A stretch of DNA of 64,000 bases. Origin: DATFRY01 sp035489015 (GTDB taxonomy: Bacteria; Myxococcota_A; Polyangia; Haliangiales; Haliangiaceae). Below are positions 1 to 13,981 of this stretch, piece by piece. A model generated the notes under the pieces. That model saw only the letters and a list, made by a program, of their open reading frames with translations. It was not told the DNA's origin and did not search any database. Every line of letters begins with the position of its first letter. Positions within the stretch are counted from its first letter, which is position 1. Made by a program: the position numbers and the translations under genes. The DNA lies in contig DATHKR010000290.1 of assembly GCA_035489015.1 (NCBI GenBank), forward strand, positions 1 through 64,000, in the 5' to 3' direction.

Positions 1-1
1 C

Positions 2-1693
2 GGGGACACTGCTCGCGCCGGGGACACCGCTCGCGTCGGCGGCGCGAGCGGTGTCCCCGGCGCGAGCGGTGTCCCCGGCGCGAGCAGTGTCCCCGGCGCG
101 AGCAGTGTCCCCGGCGCGAGCGGTGTCCCCGGCGCGAGCGGTGTCGGCGGCGCGGGCGTCGGCGGCGCGGGCGTCGGCGGTGGCGCGAGCGGCGTCGGTG
201 GCGCGAGCGGTGTCGGCGGCGCGAGCGGTGTTGGCGGCGCGAGCGGTGTTGGCGGCGCGAGCGGTGTTGGCGGCGCGAGTGGCGTCGGTGGCGCGAGCGG
301 TGTTGGCGGCGCGAGCGGTGTCGGCGGCGCGAGCAGCGTCGGTGGCGCGAGCGGTGTCGGCGGCGCGAGCGGCGTCGGTGGCGCGAGCGGTGTCGGCGGC
401 GCGAGCAGCGTCGGTGGCGCGAGCGGTGTCGGCGGCGCGAGCGGTGTCGGCGGCGCGAGCGGTGTCGGCGGCGCGAGCGGTGTCGGCGGCGCGAGCGGTG
501 TCCCCGGCGCGAGCGGTGTCCCCGGCGCGAGCGGTGTCGGCGGCGCGAGCGGTGTCCCCGGCCCAAGCGGCGCCGCAAGCGCTGACAGCCTCGGCGCCGG
601 AGGCGCCAGCTCCGCAGCGACCAGCGCGGCCGCAGCCGGTGGAGCCGGCTCGGTCGCCACCGATGCCAGCGGAGCAAAGGCCGCGGCCGGCGGCGTCAGC
701 GGCTCGCGCGCCCCCGGCGCCACCGTCGGCGAGGCGAACATCCGCGGCGCCTCCACAGGCGCCGGCCAGGTCCCCGGCGGCGCAGCATCCGGAACCGCCG
801 CGGCGGTCGGGACCCCCTCGGTCGTCGATCACCGCGGCGATATCCCGTCCGAGGCCAGCTCCGCCGGCACCCTCGATCACCGCGGCGCGCCCTCGACCGA
901 TGTCGGCGGCGCGACCGAGGCCGCGAGCGGCAGCCGCGTGCGGGTCGGCTCTGGCGCGGTCGCCGCGGCGGAGGGCGACACGTCCGGTGCGGTCGGCGCC
1001 GTGGCCGGTGGCCAGGCCGGGGCCGCTGTGTCCGGCGATGCTTCCGGCGCGGTCGGCGGCGGGTCGGCCGGGCGGGTCGCGGGCGGCGACGTCGGCGGCG
1101 CGGCGGCCGGTGAGGCCGGGGTCGACTCGCGGGTTGGCGGGATCCGCTCCGGGTCCGACGCCCAGCACGTCGCCAGCGACGACGCCAGCTCGCGCGGGCG
1201 CGACGCGAGCGGGCTGTCGGAGGCGGAGTCGCAGCGGCGTGGGGCCGAGGGCCGCGTCCACAGCGAGCGCAGCCACGCCGAGTCCGAGGTCGACGTCCAG
1301 GGCCGCGCTCGCGGCGAGGTGTCATCGAGCGAGAGCCAGGCTCGCGGCCAGGTGGGCGACCCGACCTACGAGGCGGACCGCGCCCGGCACCAGGCCACGA
1401 CTCCGCCCGATGCCCCGTCGGAGGCGTACCAGGCCAGGTACCGCGCCGACGCCGAGGTCAGCGGCGCCGAGCGCGACGCGGGCCAGCCCGGATCCGAGGC
1501 GCGCGACGCGAAGTACCAGGCGGAGTCGCGCACCTCTCGCGCTCGCGACCCGGAGGGCGCCGCCGGCCGCGAGGCCTCTCACCGCCGCGGCGAGCACCTC
1601 GGCGACGCCGAGACCGACGCCGATCGGGCCAAGGACACCGCCGCGGACCCCGACCGCGAGGCCAAGTCCCGGGCCAGGAAGCTGGACGAGTGA
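2..1693 (+). CDS. Gly/Ala/Ser/Val repeat protein, 5' end outside window
   Basis: The reading frame beginning at base 2 is open to the TGA at 1691-1693 and has no obvious start, so the gene probably begins upstream of the window. Residues 1 to about 185 are a run of six-residue units of the type Gly-Val-Gly-Gly-Ala-Ser, with Pro replacing a Gly in some. A Gly/Ala/Ser-rich stretch follows, and the last roughly 180 residues are highly charged, rich in Arg, Asp, Glu, Ala and Ser, with no hydrophobic core and probably disordered. The frame is chosen because it carries G/C at third positions, gives a plausible low-complexity composition, and ends 42 bases before the PAAR gene. No function is recognised. 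Position next to the spike-tip gene suggests a spike-associated, cargo or fibre-like component (inference). It could also be the tail of a longer upstream protein. Confidence 0.6.
   Translation, partial: GDTARAGDTARVGGASGVPGASGVPGASSVPGASSVPGASGVPGASGVGGAGVGGAGVGGGASGVGGASGVGGASGVGGASGVGGASGVGGASGVGGASGVGGASGVGGASSVGGASGVGGASGVGGASGVGGASSVGGASGVGGASGVGGASGVGGASGVGGASGVPGASGVPGASGVGGASGVPGPSGAASADSLGAGGASSAATSAAAAGGAGSVATDASGAKAAAGGVSGSRAPGATVGEANIRGASTGAGQVPGGAASGTAAAVGTPSVVDHRGDIPSEASSAGTLDHRGAPSTDVGGATEAASGSRVRVGSGAVAAAEGDTSGAVGAVAGGQAGAAVSGDASGAVGGGSAGRVAGGDVGGAAAGEAGVDSRVGGIRSGSDAQHVASDDASSRGRDASGLSEAESQRRGAEGRVHSERSHAESEVDVQGRARGEVSSSESQARGQVGDPTYEADRARHQATTPPDAPSEAYQARYRADAEVSGAERDAGQPGSEARDAKYQAESRTSRARDPEGAAGREASHRRGEHLGDAETDADRAKDTAADPDREAKSRARKLDE
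40..560 (+). repeat. Tandem 18-bp coding repeat (about 29 units)
   Basis: A head-to-tail array of an 18-bp unit (GGTGTCGGCGGCGCGAGC and close variants) spans this stretch. Each unit encodes Gly-Val-Gly-Gly-Ala-Ser, or the Pro variant Gly-Val-Pro-Gly-Ala-Ser. Two units near 145-170 are shortened to 15 bp, which keeps the frame. Such arrays are prone to copy-number change and to assembly collapse. Confidence 0.9.
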
Positions 1694-1735
1694 ACCGGGT
1701 GACCGCGAGTCCCACTGGGACATCAGGAGCCAGCC

Positions 1736-2023
1736 ATGCCGTTCGCCGCTAGGGTCGGAGACATGCACACGTGCCCGATGTCGGATGGGCCCAAGCCGCA
1801 CGTGGGCGGGCCGGTCACCCAGGGCAACCCGACCGTCCTCATCTGCGGCATGCCCGCCGCCACCGTCACCAGCCTGTGCACCTGCGTCGGCCCGCCCGAC
1901 GTGGTCCTCAAGGGCTCGTCGACGGTCTTCATCGGCGGCCTCGCCGCGGCGCGGGTCGGCGACCAGACCGCGCACGGCGGCGTCATCGTGGTCGGCGCGC
2001 CGACCGTCATCATCGGGGGCTGA
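1736..2023 (+). CDS. PAAR-repeat spike-tip protein
   Basis: This 95-aa protein has the length and composition of a stand-alone PAAR protein, the Zn-stabilised cone that caps the VgrG/gp5-like spike of contractile injection systems. His11 and Cys13 lie in an N-terminal GDMHTCP motif. A Pro-rich segment (GPPDVVLKGS) and repeated Gly-rich turns end in TVIIGG, typical of the fold. The ATG at 1736 follows a GGAG-type ribosome-binding site (1725-1728). It lies between the repeat protein and the baseplate genes, which supports the spike-tip role. No effector extension is fused to it. Confidence 0.9.
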   Translation: MPFAARVGDMHTCPMSDGPKPHVGGPVTQGNPTVLICGMPAATVTSLCTCVGPPDVVLKGSSTVFIGGLAAARVGDQTAHGGVIVVGAPTVIIGG

Positions 2024-2073
2024 GCCGGACCGAGCCCGCTGTCCTCCGCCGAAAAGCTCGCCTGGTCGCGACG

Positions 2074-2102
2074 TTGACGGCGGGCGGGACGGTCCTTAGA
2101 CT
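2074..2102 (+). promoter_or_regulatory. Candidate sigma70-type promoter for the baseplate genes
   Basis: TTGACG at 2074-2079 and TAGACT at 2097-2102 are separated by 17 bases, a good housekeeping-sigma match in otherwise very GC-rich DNA. The predicted transcript would start near 2109, just ahead of the ATG at 2117. It would drive the zinc-ribbon, gp25 and baseplate genes separately from the PAAR gene. Confidence 0.5.
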
Positions 2103-2116
2103 CGAGTCCCCGTACC

Positions 2117-2305
2117 ATGGACGACGAAGAGCTCATCGTCTGGCAGGATGTCCTGGACGAGGTCGCGGCGGGACGGCGGGCGGCGCTCGCCTGCCCGTAC
2201 TGCGGCGTCCGTCCACTGACCGTCGAGGAGCGGCCGGGCGGTGCCACGCGGATCGCGTGTCCATCGTGTCATCGCTTCCTCGAGGGGCGCTTCGGGTCGG
2301 GCTAG
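2117..2305 (+). CDS. Small zinc-ribbon protein of the injection-system cluster
   Basis: A 62-aa protein with two Cys pairs, CPYCG (Cys26, Cys29) and CPSCH (Cys48, Cys51), spaced as a single four-Cys zinc ribbon. The N-terminal 20 residues are acidic and helical (DDEELIVWQDVLDEV). There is no export signal, so it should be cytoplasmic. No family name is recognised. It is read in the same direction as the neighbouring baseplate genes and stops 15 bases before the gp25 start, so it is probably an assembly or regulatory accessory. The start codon has little Shine-Dalgarno sequence and sits close to a predicted promoter. Confidence 0.65.
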   Translation: MDDEELIVWQDVLDEVAAGRRAALACPYCGVRPLTVEERPGGATRIACPSCHRFLEGRFGSG

Positions 2306-2320
2306 GAGGATCGTTCAGGC

Positions 2321-2730
2321 ATGGTGAATCGGCGCGACTTCCTGGGCCGCGGCTGGCGCTTCCCGGTCGCCATCAACCGCACCGGCGGCATCGCCACCTC
2401 GGCGCAAGAGGAGAACATCCGCGAGTCGATCTTCATCATCCTCGGCACCGCGCCGGGCGAGCGCATCAAGCGCCTCGATTTCGGCTGCGACATCCACGAG
2501 CTGGTCTTCGCGCCCAACAACCCCGCCACCGCCGCGCTCGCCGTCCACTACTGCGACGAGGCGCTCCGCAAGTGGGAGCCGCGCATCCACAAGATCGTGG
2601 TCGAGGCCGACGCCGCCCACGGTGAGCCGAACCGGCTCGACATCCGCATCTCCTACGTGGTGCGCTCCACCAACCAGCCCGGCAACCTGGTGTACCCGTT
2701 CTACCTGCGCAAGCCGGACGAAACCTCTCC

Positions 2731-2734
<4 letters not shown>
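2321..2734 (+). CDS. gp25/GPW-like baseplate wedge protein
   Basis: The 137-aa product belongs to the GPW/gp25 family (T4 gp25, TssE-like), which joins the baseplate wedge to the first sheath ring. Hallmarks are the segment IRESIFIILGTAPGERIKRL, an aliphatic core, and the conserved Glu-Pro-Arg of ALRKWEPRI near residue 87. The ATG at 2321 has a strong upstream AGGAGGA (2306-2312). The stop overlaps the start of the next gene (ATGA), indicating translational coupling to the J-like baseplate protein, the usual order in phage tails and eCIS loci. Confidence 0.93.
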
Positions 2735-5796
<3,062 letters not shown>

Positions 5797-5812
5797 TGCC
5801 GTCCTCTTGCCC

Positions 5813-6795
5813 ATGGTGATGGTGACCGAGCTGCACAGCCGCCGCGTGGTGCGGGTGCCCGACCTCGTCGGTCAGCCGCTGGTCAAGGCGCGCCTGGTGG
5901 TCGAGAACGCCGCCCTCGCGGTCGACGCGGTGCTGTTCCGCGAGAGCTACGAGGACCACAACACCGTCCTCGAGCAGACCCCGGCCCGCGGGCAGATGGT
6001 CTACGAGGGCACCCGGATCACCCTGCACGTGGCCCGCCGCGGCTACATGGAGCTCCTGCCGGCCATCTACCGCCGGTCGGACGCGGTCGGGCGCAACATC
6101 GTCCGCGACATCTGCTTCGTCTTCGAGCACCTGTTCGGCTCGATCGAAGAGACGCTCGACCTCGGCTTCACCTACTACGATCCGCTCGAGTGCCCGCCCC
6201 ACTTCCTGCGCTGGCTGGCGTCGTGGACCGCGATGGTCCTGGACCACGACTGGCCGATCGAGAAGAAGCGCGCGCTGCTCAAGCGCTCGGTCGATCTCTA
6301 CCGGATCCGCGGCACCGCCCGCGGCCTGTCGCTGTTCCTGAAGCTGTTCATCGGCAGCGAGCCGCTCATCGAGGAGAACCGGTGGCCGTTCCGCGGCTTC
6401 CGGGTCGGGGTGGACGCGCGGGTCGGCATCGACACCGTGGTCCTGCCGCCGGTCGACCTGGCCCACTGCTTCACCATCACCGTGCCGATGCGGTTCGCGG
6501 ATGTGACCCCGGAGATGGTGGTGCGGGTGCACGAGATCATCCGCATGGAGAAGCCGGCCCACGTCCAGTACTACCTGCGCTTCGCCGCCGACGAGGGGGA
6601 CGCGCAGCTGCGCGAGTTCTTCGCCATCGGGCTGCGCTCCGGCATCGGCATCGGCGACGAGATCGTGGAGGAGGCCGAGGAGGGCGGGAAGGGCGGCGGC
6701 ATCGAGCCGGGCCGGCGCAGACCGGCGATCGGCGACGACGAAGAAGAACCAGACGAGGACACCTCGCCGGGCGGCTACGACCCGAGGAAAAAGGG

Positions 6796-6799
<4 letters not shown>
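5813..6799 (+). CDS. Tail protein I-like baseplate protein with N-terminal PASTA domain
   Basis: Residues from about 10 to 75 read as a PASTA domain: VPDLVGQPLVKARLVVENAAL, then LEQTPARGQMVYEGTRITLHV. The rest, from about residue 80 to 265, matches the phage tail protein I / gp7 fold of eCIS clusters (LPAIYRRSD, then LRWLASWTAMVLD, then RIRGTARGLSLFLKLF). The last 55 residues are an acidic, Gly-rich tail. The start is uncertain: TTG 5807, ATG 5813 and ATG 5819 are all in frame with no clear ribosome-binding site. The stop overlaps the next ATG. PASTA domains usually bind peptidoglycan or muropeptides, so the fusion could help dock the baseplate in the cell wall (inference). Confidence 0.85.
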
Positions 6800-8340
<1,541 letters not shown>

Positions 8341-8360
8341 TTCCCACGCGAATCGCGCCT

Positions 8361-8387
8361 TTGCGCGCGGCGCGATCGCGGTAGAAT
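8361..8387 (+). promoter_or_regulatory. Candidate promoter with palindrome ahead of the FHA operon
   Basis: TTGCGC (8361-8366) and TAGAAT (8382-8387) are separated by 15 bases, a short spacer. The perfect palindrome CGCGATCGCG (8371-8380) lies inside the spacer and could be an operator. The FHA gene starts 42 bases further on. This is the only non-coding gap of note (89 bases) within the cluster and divides structural from regulatory genes. Confidence 0.4.
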
Positions 8388-8429
8388 ACGGGCCCGGCTG
8401 GCGCCTCGTCTGCGCTCGCGGAACGCGTC

Positions 8430-9446
8430 ATGTTCCTTAGGTATTTCGAGCCCCTCACCCTCCCGTTCAAGGCCATCCGCAACCGGTGGATGAGGGTGCG
8501 GAACATCCAGGGGCGGATCCGGGTCGATGTCGGCCGGGTCAAGAGCTACAAGCAGCTCGCCAAGCTCCGCGCCAAGGAGGCCAAGCAGATGGCCTCGAAC
8601 GCCAAGCAGAAGGCCCAGGTCGCGCGCGGCCGGATGTCCGGCGGGCAGGGCGGTCCGCCAGGCGGGCCGGGCGGACCGATGCAAGGCGGCCCGATGCCGG
8701 CCGGCGCCATGGCGGGCGGTGGCATGGCGGGCGGTGGTGGCATGCAAGGCGGAGCGATGCCGGGCGGCGCGATGCGCGGCGCCATGGCGGGAGGACCGAT
8801 GGCCTATCAAGGCCCGATGAGCGGTGGATCTGGTGGCGGCCCAGCAATGGCTCCCGGCGGCGCGCCGGGATACCCTCAGCCCGGTGGAGGGCCTGGCGGG
8901 CCGCCTCCGGCGGGATTTCCGGGCGGCGCACCAGGCGGCGGCTTCTCTCCCGGAGGGTCCGGCCCCTTGAACGGAACGAACGGCATCGTCGTCACCGGCG
9001 CGCTGTGGTGGAAGAAGCACCTCTGCGCCCAGTGCGGCCAGCAGCTCGACAAGACCTGGGATCGCTGCCCCTACTGCAGCCAGGGCGCGCCGATCGCGGC
9101 GTCGCACAAGACCCAGGCGATCATGATCGACGCGGCCGGGGCCGGGAACGGCCTCCAGCTGTGCGGCTGGCTGGTCGGGCTCAAGGGAGCGCAGCGCGGC
9201 GAGCTGTTCACGCTCGAGCCGGTGACCTCGATCGGCACCGATCCGGGCTGCACCGTCGTCCTGTTCGACAGCTACATGTCATCGCGGCACTGCGAGATCA
9301 GGGCCGAGGGGGGCCAGTGGGTCTTGCGCGATCTCCGGTCGACCAACGGCACCTACGTCAACGACAAGCGGATCGAGCAGCACGAGCTGGTGGACAGCGA
9401 CTTCATCAAGCTCGGGCAGTCGGTCGTCAAGTTCAAGTCGCTATGA
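8430..9446 (+). CDS. FHA-domain protein with zinc ribbon and Gly/Met-rich linker
   Basis: The 338-aa protein has a basic N-terminal helix region (1-70), a Gly/Pro/Met-rich low-complexity linker (about 70-180), a four-Cys zinc ribbon (CAQCG, then CPYCS, about 195-215) and a C-terminal FHA domain (about 240-338) with MSSRHCEI and STNGTYVND. The usual Gly-Arg at the first FHA loop is replaced by Gly-Thr (IGTDPGC), so phosphothreonine binding may be altered. There is no signal peptide. It begins a run of four FHA genes and overlaps the next one by 4 bases. It is probably a cytoplasmic adaptor reading phosphorylation state for the injection system (inference). Confidence 0.85.
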   Translation: MFLRYFEPLTLPFKAIRNRWMRVRNIQGRIRVDVGRVKSYKQLAKLRAKEAKQMASNAKQKAQVARGRMSGGQGGPPGGPGGPMQGGPMPAGAMAGGGMAGGGGMQGGAMPGGAMRGAMAGGPMAYQGPMSGGSGGGPAMAPGGAPGYPQPGGGPGGPPPAGFPGGAPGGGFSPGGSGPLNGTNGIVVTGALWWKKHLCAQCGQQLDKTWDRCPYCSQGAPIAASHKTQAIMIDAAGAGNGLQLCGWLVGLKGAQRGELFTLEPVTSIGTDPGCTVVLFDSYMSSRHCEIRAEGGQWVLRDLRSTNGTYVNDKRIEQHELVDSDFIKLGQSVVKFKSL

Positions 9447-10981
9447 CCCGGCTCAAGGTGGCGTGGTGGCGGCTGGCTGCCGCCGTGGTGGTCCTGACGA
9501 GCGCGGCCGGTCCGGCTCGCGCCGAGGAGGCGAGCTACCGGCTCAAGGTCGTCATTCCCAAGCCCAAGGCGACCACGCCGGCTCCCGATGGAGAGGGCAC
9601 CCCGCCGCCGGCGGATCCGAACCTCATCGATCCGGCCAACGGCATGCCGTTCGTGCGCGCGGTCATCGGCGGCCGGGTCGGGCTCACCGCCAAGGACTTC
9701 CTGCTCAAGCAGACCGACGCGCAGCCGCCGCTGGTGATCGAGGCGATGAAGTCGGTGCCGTACCAGCAGAGCGACGAGCCGATGGCGCTCATCGTGCTGG
9801 TGCAGGGCAACTTCCGCTGGATGGGCAACGAGACGTACACCGACGCGGCCGATCCGGAGGCCGGGTCGATCTACGACGGCGCGTTCAAGGGGCTGGGCCC
9901 GGCCATCGACGTGCTCGGCAAGGCCGGGCCGCCCGGGTCGAAGGCCTCGCTGCTGGTCTACGCCGAGCAGAAGGTGATCGTGAAGCAGGCGATGGGCGAC
10001 GCGCCCAGCCTGAACGCCGGCGCGCTCGGCGGGCAGCAAGACTACGGCGAGTTCATCTCCAAGCCGCTCGCCCTCGGCCTGACCGAGGCGTGGAAGGTCC
10101 TGGCCAACATGCCGGACTTCCGCAAGGTGCTGGTCGTGTTCGGCGACGGCCAGGACGATAAAGAGGACGTCTCCGCCGATCTCAAGAAGGCGATCTCCGA
10201 CCTGAAGGAAGCGGGGGTCGAGGTCTACTCGGTCTTCTACACCAACACGCCCGAGGACGGACCGCAGGGCCAGCAGAACATGGCCAAGGTCGGCTTCACC
10301 TCGCACCTCAACGCGCAGTCGCGCGACAGCTTCGCGTCGCAGGCCGGGCTGGTCGTCGAGGAGATCAACGCCAAGTACTACGTCGACTTCCCGGGCGACA
10401 AGGTCCAGTTCGACGGCGCCACCCACGAGTTCGTGCTCGCGGTCGGCGGCGAGGACAAGGAGCCCGCGCAGCTGTCCCTGCCGACGGTGGTGAAGCCGGT
10501 CGAGGAGGAGGGCTCGCTGTGGTGGGTCTGGCTGCTCGTCATCGTGCTGCTGGTCGCGCTCGTCGTGGTGATCATCCTCATCAGGCGGCGCCAGCCGGTC
10601 GAGGAGATGCCGCTCGCGCCGCCGCCGGTGCTCGGCCCGATGAAGACGATCATGCTGGGGGTCGGTGGCAACGAGGACTCGCTGCCGGTGGTCGGCTGGG
10701 TGGTGCCGCTGGCCGGGCCCAACCAGTTCCAGACCTTCAAGCTCATGCAGGGGGCGACCAAGCTCGGCACCGGCGGCGAATCGCACGTCGTGGTCGGCGA
10801 CTCGTTCATGTCGACCGAGCACGCCGAGATCGTGTGCACGGCGGGCGGGTTCACCATCAACGACCTCGGCTCGACCAACGGGACCTACGTCAACGCCCGG
10901 CGGGTGAGCTCGCAGGAGCTGGTCGACAACGACGTGTTCAAGCTCGGCAAGACCGATTTCAAGTTCAAGTCGATAAACTGA
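9443..10981 (+). CDS. Periplasmic VWA-like domain, TM helix and cytoplasmic FHA domain
   Basis: A 512-aa protein. Residues 1-27 look like a signal peptide ending in ARA. About residues 95-310 have the strand/helix alternation of a von Willebrand A domain (ALIVLVQGNF, then KASLLVYAEQ, then KVLVVFGDGQDD). A transmembrane helix of about 22 residues (WVWLLVIVLLVALVVVIILI) lies near 356-378. A C-terminal FHA domain (STEHAEI, then GSTNGTYVN) lies on the cytoplasmic side. The MIDAS DxSxS motif is absent (VLVQGNFRW instead), and the FHA Ser-Arg-x-His is Ser-Thr-Glu-His, so both ligand sites are degenerate. The topology suits passing periplasmic information to a cytoplasmic phospho-signalling complex (inference). 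The start overlaps the preceding stop. Confidence 0.8.
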   Translation: MTRLKVAWWRLAAAVVVLTSAAGPARAEEASYRLKVVIPKPKATTPAPDGEGTPPPADPNLIDPANGMPFVRAVIGGRVGLTAKDFLLKQTDAQPPLVIEAMKSVPYQQSDEPMALIVLVQGNFRWMGNETYTDAADPEAGSIYDGAFKGLGPAIDVLGKAGPPGSKASLLVYAEQKVIVKQAMGDAPSLNAGALGGQQDYGEFISKPLALGLTEAWKVLANMPDFRKVLVVFGDGQDDKEDVSADLKKAISDLKEAGVEVYSVFYTNTPEDGPQGQQNMAKVGFTSHLNAQSRDSFASQAGLVVEEINAKYYVDFPGDKVQFDGATHEFVLAVGGEDKEPAQLSLPTVVKPVEEEGSLWWVWLLVIVLLVALVVVIILIRRRQPVEEMPLAPPPVLGPMKTIMLGVGGNEDSLPVVGWVVPLAGPNQFQTFKLMQGATKLGTGGESHVVVGDSFMSTEHAEIVCTAGGFTINDLGSTNGTYVNARRVSSQELVDNDVFKLGKTDFKFKSIN

Positions 10982-11019
10982 GCCGCTGCCGGCCGAGCGC
11001 CCCCAGCTGAACCTCGACC

Positions 11020-11484
11020 GTGGACACGTCAGCCATCGTCGCTCTCGTCATCGTGTCGATGCTGCTCATCGGCGCGGTCGCCATGCTGCTCCTGCGCGGG
11101 CCGAAGCCGCAGCGGCTGGGGTGCGGCGGGTGCCAGCGCGCGATGATGCCGGACTGGACCCGGTGCATGTTCTGCGGCTGGCAGCCGTCGCTGCCGGTGC
11201 CGCGGCTCGAGTTCATGGTCGGGCCGCTGGCCGGGCAGATCGTGCCGCTGCGCGACGAGGTCACCACGATCGGCTCGGTGGCCGGCAACACCGTGGTGCT
11301 GTCCGACCCGGCGGTGTCGCGCAAGCACCTCGGCATCCGCCGCGTGGGGGATCGCTACGAGCTCGCTGACCTCGGCTCGACCAACGGCGTCTACGTCAAC
11401 GGTCACCGCATGGGCAAGAAGATGCTCGACCCGGGCGACATCATGCGCGTGGGCAACACGGAGATGGTCTTCCGGGTACAGTAG
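11020..11484 (+). CDS. Membrane-anchored zinc-ribbon FHA protein
   Basis: A 154-aa protein with an N-terminal transmembrane helix (residues 5-26), a zinc ribbon (CGGC, then CMFCG, about 35-53) and an FHA domain filling the rest. The FHA core has VSRKHLGI and GSTNGVYVNG, close to consensus, with Gly-Ser in place of Gly-Arg in the first loop. The start is GTG at 11020, the first in-frame start that gives a full membrane helix. It shares the ribbon-plus-FHA layout with the 8430 gene, so the two may be partial paralogues. A cytoplasmic-face phosphothreonine reader at the inner membrane is likely. Confidence 0.82.
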   Translation: MDTSAIVALVIVSMLLIGAVAMLLLRGPKPQRLGCGGCQRAMMPDWTRCMFCGWQPSLPVPRLEFMVGPLAGQIVPLRDEVTTIGSVAGNTVVLSDPAVSRKHLGIRRVGDRYELADLGSTNGVYVNGHRMGKKMLDPGDIMRVGNTEMVFRVQ

Positions 11485-11508
11485 GCCGGGTTCGACGAGC
11501 TCGAGATC

Positions 11509-13981
11509 ATGGGCGCACGGGTCCTCTTTCGCGATAGCCACGGCCGGGATGGTCACGTCGACCTCAACCCGGCGGCGCCGCTCTACGTCGGGCGCGCGCT
11601 CGACTGCGCGGTGCGCACCGACGACGCCATGGTGTCGCGCAAGCACTCGATGATCCGCATGGAGAACGGGCGCTTCTACGTCGAGGACCTCGGCTCGTCG
11701 AACGGCACCCACGTCAACGACATCCGCGTCACCAAGCACCCGCTCAGCCACAACGACGTGGTCCGGTGCGGGTCGCTGTGGCTGCGCTACGTGGAGGACG
11801 GCGCGATCATGGCCGGGGCGCCGATCGCGCCGCCGGAGCGGCCCAAGGGCGGGACCCAGCGGCTGGAGCCGGCCGACTTTGGCATCTCGCCGGGCGCGAT
11901 CATGGGCGGCGGCGGAATGGGCGGCGGCGGGATGGGCGGCGGCGGGATGGGCGGCGGCCACGGCCAGATGGGCAGCTCGACCGCGCAGGGACAGGGGGCG
12001 AGTCGCTCGCCCGGCTTCCCCGCGGTCGGCGCCGGTGCGCGCCCGATCCCGGGTGGGCCGGTCGGCGGCGGGCCGGTCGGCGGCTATCCGCCAGGCGGCC
12101 AGGGCGGAATGGGCCAGGGCGGGATGCAGGGCGGCATTGGCCACGCCGGCACCCTCGCCGCGCCGCACGGCGGGATGGGGGGCGAGCTCGGCCAGGGCGG
12201 CGGAGCCTATCCTCCCGGTCGTCAGCCGCCTGGCATGCGCGCCGGCGGCCCGGCGGTCGGCGGCGGCCAGCCGGTCGGCCCCGGTCAGCCCGGCGGCTTG
12301 CCGGTCGACGCCTACCAGCTCTTCGGCGGACCTCCCGCCATGCCGCAGTCGGAGGGGATCGTCGGCGGTGACCTCATCACGCCGCCGCGCTCGTCCGGGC
12401 CGGCCATCGGCGACGAGGACTCGATCGTCGTCGACATGCGCGACGGCGACGGGGCGCGGGTTCGCCGCGAGCTGGACGAGGCGCTCGGCACGGTCGAGAA
12501 GCTGCAGATCGCCTACGACCGCGAGGTGGCCGACGGCAAGCGACTGCGCGCCGAGATCGTCACCCACAAGGACCGCACCGACGAGCTGCGCCGCGCGCTG
12601 GTCGAGCGCGAGGAGGTGGTCGAGGCCCACAACCGGGTCTCCGACGAGCTGCGCGAGGAGCTGCGCCAGGCCAAGGACAGCCTGGCCGCGGCGCGCACCC
12701 AGGAGTCCGAGCTGGCCGATCTGGTCGCCGCGCGCGAGCGGCAGCTGGCCCGCAGCCAGGAGGACATGGGCCAGTTCAAGCGCGAGATCCAGGACAAGGA
12801 GCGCCAGCTGTCCGAGGTGTCGCGCACCAAGGACGAGGGCTGGCGCAAGCTGAACGAGCAGCTCACCGAGATCGAGCATCTGCGCGAGGTCATCACCCAG
12901 CAGGAGCGGATGCTCGAGGAGCGCCGGGTCGGGCTCATCAGCCAGGATCAGATGATCAAGGAGCTGAAGGCCGACAAGGATCAGCACCTGCGCGACGTGG
13001 CCCACCTCAAGGCCGAGCGCGACGAGCTGCGCAGCGCGATGGGGCGCCTCAACGCGCAGGTCTCGGCCATCGACGAGGAGAACCGGCGCCTGACCCAGCT
13101 CCTGACCGATCTGCGGGCCAAGCGCGGCGGGCCGGGCGAGGACGACCACGCGGCGGCGGCCCACACCGCGGCGGCCACGGCCGAGGTCAAGTCCCTGCGC
13201 ATCGCGCTGAAGACGGTCGAGTCGGATCGCGATCACCTGAAGCAGCTGTCCGAGCGGGCCGAGACGGAGGTCGATCGCCTGCGCGAGCGTCTGACCAAGG
13301 TCGAGGTCGACCTGCGCGAGGCGCTCGACGATCGCGACCGCGCCCAGGCCGGCAAGTCGGTCAGCGAGGACGCGACCACCCGGGCCGAGCTGGCCCGCCA
13401 CAAGGCCGCCGAGGAGGCGGTCATGGCGGCGCGAGCGCGCGACGATCGGGCCGAGCAGCTGTCCGAGGTCCAGCGCGAGCTGGACAAGGCGCGCCGCCGG
13501 GTCGCCGAGCTGGAGGACGACACCCAGTCGCAGGGGGTGCCGGTCGAGGCGGTGATCGAGGAGAACCGCCGGCTCGAGCGCAAGGTGGCCGAGGGCGCCG
13601 AGGCGCTGGCCGCCGCCGAGGGCGAGTTGCGGACCGCGCGCGCCGAGATGGAGGTGGCGCGCCGCCGCCCGACCTCCACCCGGCAGCAGGCCGTCGAGGT
13701 CCCGGACGGCGACGACGTCGAGCGCACCGCGGTGGTCTCGTTCGGCCGCAACCCGGCGAAGATCAAGGACCGCGCCATCGAGGTGCACGACGGCATCAAC
13801 GACGTCCTGAGTGAGCTTCGCAACAATGCGATGATCCTCAACGAGGAGTTCCTGAAGGGACCCTCGGAGCGTTCACCCGAGTCGTCTCGTATCATGAAGG
13901 ACGCGATCGAGGCCCTGCTCGGGCAGGCGGAGGAGGCCAAGGGCGTGCTGCGAAGCCTGCGAGAGCTGGTCGAGTTCCCCG

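Noticed and set aside
40..560. Possible CRISPR array or satellite at the left edge
   Set aside because: Units are directly adjacent 18-mers with no spacers and they keep a coding frame; they are a protein repeat.
51..2099. Long Arg/Pro/Ala-rich + strand reading frame over the repeat region and PAAR gene
   Set aside because: It overlaps the PAAR gene in another frame and is a frame shadow; the frame starting at base 2 has better codon positions and ends correctly before the PAAR gene.
9443..10981. Calling the VWA-like protein a functional metal-dependent adhesion protein
   Set aside because: The MIDAS residues are not present in the first strand (VLVQGNFRW).
11029..13788. 919-aa reading frame on the - strand, Leu/Arg/His-rich
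   Set aside because: It is antisense to two FHA genes with conserved motifs; no recognisable domain.
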